From Podila epigama (Eukaryota > Mortierellomycota > Mortierellomycetes > Mortierellales > Mortierellaceae): DNA of 26,898 nucleotides. This document shows positions 20,628 to 26,898 of this stretch, piece by piece (the first letter of the stretch is position 1; the number at the start of each line of letters is the position of its first letter). The position numbers and the translations under genes are program-made. The stretch spans positions 1 to 26,898 of the forward strand of contig JAAAVE010000201.1 of the NCBI GenBank assembly GCA_015679605.1. Direction: 5' to 3'. The notes under the pieces are model-generated. The model did no database searches. It saw nothing but the letters and a program-made list of their open reading frames with translations, and was not told where the DNA came from.

Positions 20628-22552
20628 ATGACATCCATTTCCACCAACAAACGCCTTGAGCAGATCAAGGATCACATCACTGGTCAGTCTCTACATTGAT
20701 GCAATGCGAATTGAAAGGGCATGCTTTTTTCCCACTAAAACTCAGTTTGAGTATACTTTTTTTTTTTTTATCACTTCAACAGGAAACAGCTCAAGCAAGG
20801 AACGCCTTATCTACCATAGGCATCCAGATGATGTTGTCATTGTGTCGTATGTTATCTTGTGTATATTTAAAAAAAAAAAAAAAAAAAAAGCAAAATAGTT
20901 CTCACCTATTCTACACTGTCTACATTGCATGAAAACAGCGCGGTGCGGACCCCAATCTGTAGAGCTGGCAAGGGTGGGCTCAAGGACATGTACCCTGAAG
21001 ACATGTTAGCTGTCGTTCTCAGGGCTGCTGCAGAGCGCGCAAAGATTGATCCCAAACTCGTCAATGATATTCAGACAGGCAATGTCCTGCAAGAACTGGG
21101 AGGCATCAAAGTCGGCCGTGCCGCCATGTTCTCCGCTGGTAGATGTTTTTTTTATTTTAACGCGGTGTCCTTGAAGTTTGAGCGATATGACGGGTGATAA
21201 GCAACATCAGTTTCTCACTCTTTTTTATCTTCTTCCTTTTAGGCTTCTCATACACAACGTCATATGCTAATCTGAATAGGCAATGTGCCTCAGGCCTGCA
21301 AGCTTGCAATTACATTGCAAATGCCATCCGGGCCGGAGAAATTGATATTGGCATTGGTAATGAGTCTTTTCTCACTTACGAAGTACCATATAACATGCAC
21401 CAAGAAATCAATGTTGCACTTAGAATTAACGGATAAAGTGACTATACCACTACCTGTCATTACAATGCGTAGGTGCCGGCGTCGAGTCCATGTCAAACGA
21501 TTATGGCTCCAAAAGCCAACCGTCAAGGGTCTCTGCTGCAATCAAGACTGCACCTGGCGCCTCCGACTGCTTTGTTCCTATGGGCATCACCTCCGAGAAC
21601 GTGGCTGCAGACTTTTCAATCACACGACAGGAACAAGACCAATTTGCAGTTGAATCACATGAAAAGGCTCTCAGGGCCCAGGCACTGGGACTCTTTGATG
21701 ACGAAATTGTCCCCGTACATGTCCAACAAACGGTGACCGTCAAGAATGAACATGGCCAAGAAGAGAAAACCACCCGCAATGTTGTGATTTCCAAGGATGA
21801 AGGTCCTCGCGCTGGCTCGACGGTGGAGAAACTAGGAAAGCTCAAGGCCGTCTTCAAGAAGGACGGCTCGACTACGGCCGGGAATGCGAGTCAAGTCAGT
21901 GACGGTGCTGCTGCGGTCGTGCTAATGCGTCGCAACAAAGCAATCGAACTTGGGTGCACTATCTTGGGTCGCTGGTGCGCCTCTCGTGTGGTCGGGGTAC
22001 CGCCACGCATCATGGGTGTTGGCCCAGCATTCGCGATTCCTGCTGTTCTTAAGGATGTAGGTCTAAGTGTCGATGATGTGGACGTGTACGAAATCAACGA
22101 GGCATTCGCGTCTCAGGCCTTGTACTGCGTGCGTACCCTCGGTATCAATCCTGCCAAGGTGAATCCCAAAGGAGGTGCCATCGCCCTCGGTCATGTAAGT
22201 CAATGGTTTTGTCGAAAACCCTATGCAAGTGTGTTGTTGTCTTTAGTTATTCGCGTAGACTGACATACTACACGATGCATACGAAACACATGTGGCGTTT
22301 TACATACTTAGCCACTTGGAATGACTGGCGCGCGCCAGATAGCTACGCTGATGCCCCACTTGAAGGCCACCGGACAAGCCATTGGCGTCGTCTCCATGTG
22401 TATGGGTGCAGGCATGGTAAGTCATTTCTTTTCTTTTGGCATCACCACACACACTCTCACACACACACACACTCCTTACGAAGAGACTAACATTGTGCAT
22501 ATTTTTTCCACAGGGAATGGCGGCGGTCATTGTCAACGAACAAAATCAGTGA
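20628..22552 (+). CDS. POT1: Peroxisomal 3-ketoacyl-CoA thiolase (acetyl-CoA C-acyltransferase)
   Basis: Seven exons (20628-20682, 20783-20846, 20939-21138, 21243-21356, 21473-22194, 22312-22416, 22514-22552) splice in frame to 432 residues; all introns are GT-AG. The enzyme performs the last step of beta-oxidation, cleaving 3-ketoacyl-CoA with CoA to acetyl-CoA and a shortened acyl-CoA. The N-terminus carries a PTS2 peroxisomal signal, R9-L-E-Q-I-K-D-H16-I, almost the same as yeast Pot1 (RLQSIKDHL). Catalytic residues are visible: C121 in NRQCASG, H385 in ALGHPLG, C415 in MCMGAGM, and the NEAFASQA loop. The GHP motif is split by intron 5. The 39-nt last exon encodes GMAAVIVNEQNQ. The start fits the PTS2 position and is the only in-frame ATG of exon 1. 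WSS1 begins only 162 nt downstream on the same strand. Confidence 0.95.
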
Positions 22553-22714
22553 TTATCCCAGTTTTGCCACCAATGGAATTTATCCAAGTGATTTTTATTG
22601 AAATCTTTTTTTTTTTGGGAATCCACAATTTGAACATCTTTTTTCTCATTACTTCATTGTCAGCAAACCGTTTTCTCCACTTTTCACCTTCATTGTCTAC
22701 TTTTTCTACATGAC

Positions 22715-24032
22715 ATGTCATCGTTGGAGCTTGTGTCCAAATTCGCCTGTCTCACTTCTAAAAAGAATCATGAAGAAGCCCTCCGTATCCTCAAACGAGT
22801 GGCCACTATGGTAACATGAATATAGATGCTAGGGGTAGTACCTGGGTACAGTCAAAGTTTTTTCCCTTGAAGAAAAAAAAAAATAACCATACATTGCTTT
22901 GAATATATATAAAATCTTCCCCCCCACCCCCCAATTTTTACAAGAACAGGTCAAACCCATTATGAAGGCCCATAATTGGAAGATTGGTACCTTGGCCGAG
23001 TTTTACAGATCTGGTCTACTCGGGATGAATACGAACAAGGGCGCCAAAATCGAACTCTGTTTGAGGAAACATGACAATGAAAATGAGTTTTTGCCCTGGC
23101 AAGAGATCATAGGGACAATGCTCCATGAACTGGCGCACAATATTCGAGGCCCACATGATGCACAGTTTTACAAGGCTTTTGATGATCTCTACGACGAATA
23201 CGATAAGGTCGTTGACTCTGGGTACACGGGCGAAGGGTTTGACGCGAGCGGTCATCGGCTAGGTACCAACGGGTTGAGTGGTCGATTTGGAGCTCGAGGA
23301 AATTGTTTGGGTGGAGGACAGGCAAAGAGTGATGCAGGTGCTCTTGTAGGCAGTAATGCCATGGCGGCAGCAGCAGCGGCGGCCGAGAAACGACGTCAAG
23401 TCAATGAATTGATGCTTCCGCCTGGTGGAAGGCGACTCGGTAGTGGTACTACAGGTTCAGGAACGTATTCTGACAAAAAGTTTTGGGAGCAGAGGCATTC
23501 TCCCGGCGAATTGGCCGCAATGGCAGCCGAGAGGAGGGCCAAGGATAAAATCTGGTGTGGCTCTGAATCATCTGGCGGCAGCAGCAGTACTAGTAGTAGT
23601 GGTGGTGATGGCAGCGGACCATCCTCACCATCAGTGCAATCAGGATCACATGCGGGGTTACAGCCTTCTTCTGCAATCAGTGCAATGGATGCAAAAGCAA
23701 AGAAAAATGATTCCTCTGCTTCATCTACCAAAGGTTTGGTCCGCAAAGGCAGTTCTGAACAACATATACCCATCCCATCATCAAGCAAGCGCAAGGCTAG
23801 TCTGAATGTCATTGATTTAACGGCGTTAGACGAACTTGAGGGTAAGAACAAAGGCAATGGACGACTTTCACTACGACAAACAGAAAAGAAGCCCAAGTCT
23901 GATGCAGGACAGATGACGCCTCAAGATGATAATGGGACATCTGAGTGGACTACGTGGACTTGTCCTTCATGCACACTTATCAATCAAGCCCTTGCACTTC
24001 AGTGCGATTGTTGCCTGGCAGTTCGACCCTAA
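22715..24032 (+). CDS. WSS1: WSS1-type DNA-protein crosslink repair metalloprotease (WLM domain)
   Basis: Exons 22715-22810 and 22950-24032 are joined in phase 0 (GTAACA donor, AACAG acceptor) and give 392 residues. WSS1 is a DNA-dependent, SUMO-linked zinc metalloprotease that digests proteins crosslinked to DNA; SPRTN is the animal counterpart. The WLM domain covers residues about 1-145, with the zinc site HELAHNIRGPHD (H91, E92, H95, H101) and the downstream GRFGARGNCLGGG. A Ser/Gly-rich, disordered middle carries VIDLT (319-323), a good SUMO-interacting motif. The protein ends in a RanBP2-type zinc finger, WTCPSCTLINQALALQCDCC (368-387). The first exon (MSSLELVSKF, then NHEEALRILKRVATM) matches the start of the WLM domain, which supports the ATG at 22715. 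The intron acceptor tract is C-rich, which is unusual here. Confidence 0.92.
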
Positions 24033-24333
24033 AAAAAAATTCACCATTAAAGATTTTTCTTTTTTTTCTTTCCTTCTGGTGAACATGTTTATTCTTGCGT
24101 GGTGATGACTATAGTACAGACAATCGTGCTCCATGAAAAAATATGCTAAGACGTACAAAAATAAAAAAATGCAAATAATAAAATGACAAATATTAAGAAA
24201 TGAAAAAGAGAGGTGCTGGGAGTATCAAAAAAAAAAAGAGCACGACAGAAAGTGTCAAATGCAGAGGCAATGGATGGATAGGGAATGGGATGGACTGAAA
24301 GAGATTGATAAAAAAATCTTGTACAGTGATCAT
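24033..24333. other. Convergent 3' region between WSS1 and NSR1
   Basis: 301 nt, A/T-rich and non-coding. Plus-strand AATAAA copies at 24160-24165 and 24177-24182 can serve WSS1. A minus-strand AATAAA at 24088-24093 can serve NSR1. If used, the two 3' UTRs overlap by roughly 100 nt. Confidence 0.5.
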
Positions 24334-25540
24334 TTAGAAGGTGGTTCTGTTGCCAGAGAAGGAACCGAATCCTCCACGGGAACCACCGCGACCGCCGCGG
24401 CCACCACGACCACCACGGTCACCGCCAAAGCCACCACGACCACCACGGCCGCCACGACCACCAAAGCCACCACGTCCACCACCGCGTCCACCACCGAAGC
24501 CGTTACCCTCGGGCTTCTTGCCAGCGAAATCCAGACGGCAGGGGCGACCGGCGAGCTCAGAACCGTTCCAGGCAACAGCAGCCTTGGCCTCGTCGATGGA
24601 AGAGAACTGGATGTAACCGAAACCCTTGGGCTGACCGGTCTCGCGGTCGGTAGGGAGGCGAATGGAGATGATTTCACCGCACTCGGCGAAGGCACCGCGG
24701 ATGTCATCCTCAGTGGCGTTGAAGGACAAGTTTCCGATAAAGAGAGTGTCAGAGGCATCACCGGTGGGGGCAGTGGCGTTGAAAGGCTTGGCCTCCTTCT
24801 TGGGGCGGGCCTCAGAGAGATCGACACGGATGGCACGGCCATCAATCTCCTTTCCAGCCAAGGCCATAGCAGCCTGGGCACCCTCGGCAGTGGCAAACTC
24901 GACATAGGCGAAACTACAAGTGCAGTCAAGTAGTTTAACATATGATATTAGACGTCAATTGACATTTTTTCACATCTATGTCAAGCAATGGCAAGAACAC
25001 AATACGCCAACAATGCCAATGGCAGACAAATATGAATAAAGTTAAAAAAGCTTACCCCTTGGAACGCTGAGTGTTACGGTCAGTAATGACACGAACATCG
25101 AGAATCTCACCGCACTCGGCAAACTCGGTGCGGAGCCAGTCATTGTCAACATTCCAGGAAAGACCACCAACAAAGACAGTGGCAGAGGCAGCGGGAGCCT
25201 CCTCCTCGGTCTTGGTCTTCTTGGCAGCAGGGGCCTCGACGGCCTCAGCCTTGCGCTTGCTTGACTCGGAGTCAGAGCTGGCAGGAGACTCTTCCTTCTT
25301 GTCGTCAGAGTCAGAATCAGAGTCAGAGCCCGAGTCCGAGTCAGAGTCAGAGGACTCGTCCTTCTTCTCCTCTTCCTTCTTCTCCTCCTCCTCTTCGGAA
25401 TCAGAAGAGTCAGATGAGGATGAGGAAGCCTCAGATTCGGATTCAGAGGCAGATGAGACAGGCTCAGCAACCTTCTTCTCCTTCTTGTTGACCTTGTCAG
25501 CCTTGGAGTTCTTGGGAGCGGCAGCGGTGGACTTGGCCAT
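24334..25540 (-). CDS. NSR1: Nucleolin-like nucleolar RNA-binding protein (Nsr1/Gar2 family)
   Basis: Exons 25540-25056 and 24913-24334 flank a 142-nt intron (GTAAGC, TGTAG) and give 354 residues. Nsr1/nucleolin proteins act in the nucleolus in pre-rRNA processing and 40S assembly. The order is typical: a basic then acidic Ser/Asp/Glu N-terminus (residues about 24-95, many SDSDS casein-kinase-2-type sites), a KRK and AAKKTK nuclear-localisation-like stretch (95-112), RRM1 (121 to about 199; RNP2 VFVGGL, RNP1 KGFAYVEF split by the intron), RRM2 (218 to about 293; RNP2 LFIGNL, RNP1 KGFGYIQF), and an RGG/GGF tail (about 300-354). Two RRMs match Nsr1/Gar2; animal nucleolin has four. The ATG at 25540 is preferred over the upstream in-frame ATG at 25678 because that extension is leader-like (Ser/Pro/Leu low complexity). 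The intron was checked for box C/D snoRNA motifs and none was clear. Confidence 0.93.
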
Positions 25541-26815
25541 TGTGTATATTGTGTAAGAAGGAGAGGGGGAGGGGTGAAGAGCTGGTTGGAAGGGATGGAG
25601 AGAGAGAAAGAACAAACAAGACAGGCGTAGGAGCGAGCGTCTAAAGGATGATTTTTTTTTTTTTCCTTGAGCAGTCACCTGGGCCTACAACCATGTCATG
25701 TGATTGATATTGGGATTGTGCGATTGAAAGTGGTTTTTTCACTTGTCCTTTTTGTCCTTTTTCCACCTTGAGCTTGGTCACTGTGATACTCCACTACCAT
25801 TTATTCGATAAACCGTTTGCAGGAAAGGTAGGCGAGAAGAGTGTGATCGTCTATAGTCTGCATGATGAGAGAGAGAGAGATAGCGACAGAGAGAATGTGA
25901 AGGGATATTATCAATGAAAATAAGCGCACCCTAGGCATTGTTGGATAAAGTTATTATTATGACGTAATAATGAAAATTTAACGGCGCACATCCTTTTTTC
26001 CTTCTTTTTTCTTCACATTTCCAACTTTCTTGTCTCTTGCATCTTCACACACACACACACATTTTCCGCTCATCTATTCTTCTCGTTCTACATTCTTGAA
26101 AAAGTGTAAGGAAATTTTTACTTGGCATGAGATGGGTCATGGTCATTACAATACTTGTGTGGGTACCTTCATTCTCTCATGCACTCTCTCTCGGATTGGT
26201 GAACCCCAATTCATATGATGAGGGGTAAAGGTCCATGACTCGACCATATCTTTCATCTTTTTTGAATATTTGGACTTCATAAGAGAAATATACTCGGCAA
26301 TATAGCATTTCATTATGAAGAACTATTTCAACCTATGGTCCGTCTCCATTCTGGACCTCTCTCTCTCTCTCTCCTATCGCAACCCCTGGGTGAAGTGATG
26401 TAGTCGTCGAGTGGTGACAGCGGCCTCCAATGTCGTCATCGTCATCTTCTACAACCTAAAAAGGACAAGTGCCAAAATTCACTTGACGCATTGAGCAAAT
26501 ACCCTTTCCCCATCCCTATTGATCATGAAAGCGCCTGCAGGTTGGCGCTGCTTTCATATTATGATGTGTGTGGTGTGATATGCGTGTGCAACTATCTGAT
26601 GGGAATGGAACCCTGAACACCAGTGACGACATGTAATACAAATCCTGTCAAGAAATTGTTGCTGTTGTTCGCACTAACAAAGTGTGTTTGTTCCTTTCAT
26701 TTCTTCTTGCGAATAGTTATCACACCAAAAACGCTCTCGCAGTAACGGCCACATTCTCGCTTTTTTTAGGTCATTATCTTCATTGAACGTTGTTCACTCT
26801 AACTCGACGTCGATT
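25541..26815. other. Non-coding divergent region right of NSR1
   Basis: 1.3 kb without a supported gene. It holds the NSR1 promoter at the left and probably a plus-strand promoter at the right. It contains GA repeats (about 25867-25882), an A/T inverted repeat around TGACGTAA (about 25954-25972), a CA repeat (about 26047-26061), a CT repeat (about 26359-26373), and an imperfect hairpin at 26525-26557. Confidence 0.55.
26525..26557. repeat. Imperfect inverted repeat (hairpin)
   Basis: The left arm ATGAAAGCGCC (26525-26535) pairs with GGCGC (26544-26548) and TTTCAT (26552-26557). This gives an 11-bp stem with a 3-nt bulge on the right arm and an 8-nt loop. It is GC-richer than its surroundings. 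It could be a binding site or a structured RNA; no function is assigned. Confidence 0.5.
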
Positions 26816-26898
26816 ATGACCACCGTTGGCACAATTCCTGTTACACTTCACTCTAATCATCGTATCACCACCACCACAACTAGCGTAGGTAATGTACA
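26816..26898 (+). CDS. Possible 5' end of a plus-strand gene, cut by the window edge
   Basis: An ATG at 26816 opens a frame with no stop up to the end (MTTVGTIPVTLHSNHRI, then a Thr run). A possible splice donor, GTAATG, follows AGC GTA G at 26889. Upstream sequence is pyrimidine-rich and leader-like, as before other genes here. It is too short to identify and could be chance. Confidence 0.3.
   Translation, partial: MTTVGTIPVTLHSNHRITTTTTSVGNV

Noticed and set aside
22441-22475. CA/TC repeat as a possible mobile-element trace or CRISPR-like array
   Set aside because: A simple dinucleotide repeat inside thiolase intron 6, with no spacers or terminal repeats.
24259-24933. 224-codon plus-strand frame rich in Thr/Ala, and an alternate 203-codon minus-strand frame
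   Set aside because: Shadows of the Gly/Arg-repeat and RRM coding of NSR1; the repetitive composition comes from the GGN codon repeats.
25541-25678. Upstream in-frame ATG (25678) extending NSR1 by 46 residues
   Set aside because: The extension is low complexity and unlike the family, and the ATG at 25540 begins the typical basic/acidic N-terminus.

Overview
This is a stretch of nuclear DNA from a filamentous fungus. Genes are split by short GT-AG introns (mostly about 80-160 nt, with two or three of 400-600 nt). Intergenic regions are rich in A/T tracts and microsatellites, and the products are typically fungal: beta-1,3-glucan synthase, a GPI-anchored glucanosyltransferase, TOM20, a PTS2-type peroxisomal thiolase and WSS1. 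The shape of the proteins, including a TOM20 fused to a MYND/SET module and an FKS with a Gln/Pro-rich N-terminus, suggests an early-diverging lineage such as Mucoromycota/Mortierellomycota. That placement is inference and was not tested by any search.

Layout, left to right. 4-1628 (-): lysine-rich protein with an N-terminal membrane anchor, function unknown. 1833-3712 (-): four-exon gene for a mitochondrial import receptor TOM20 whose C-terminus continues in frame into a MYND finger and SET domain. 3994-4660 (-), with an uncertain tiny first exon near 5120-5125: ribosomal protein eS27. 5411-7023 (-): GH72 beta-1,3-glucanosyltransferase with X8 domain and GPI tail. 7024-10337: 3.3 kb non-coding divergent promoter region. 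10338-16941 (+): three-exon beta-1,3-glucan synthase catalytic subunit, 1973 residues. 17260-17850 (-): small secreted double-psi beta-barrel (RlpA/barwin-like) protein. 17851-20627: 2.8 kb non-coding divergent region. 20628-22552 (+): seven-exon peroxisomal 3-ketoacyl-CoA thiolase. 22715-24032 (+): WSS1-type DNA-protein crosslink metalloprotease. 24334-25540 (-): NSR1/nucleolin-like protein. 25541-26815: non-coding. 26816 to the end (+): probable first codons of a gene cut by the window.

Three consecutive genes (GH72 transglycosylase, glucan synthase, secreted barrel protein) act at the cell wall. The first two are divergently arranged on one long intergenic region: one polymerises beta-1,3-glucan at the plasma membrane and the other elongates and branches it outside the cell. 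eS27 and NSR1 belong to ribosome production, and TOM20, thiolase and WSS1 are housekeeping functions of mitochondria, peroxisomes and genome maintenance. The points most worth a second look are the TOM20-MYND-SET fusion, with an apparently altered SET catalytic site, and the glucan synthase drug-contact segments, which differ strongly from the yeast sequence. I saw no transposon, CRISPR array, tRNA or rRNA.
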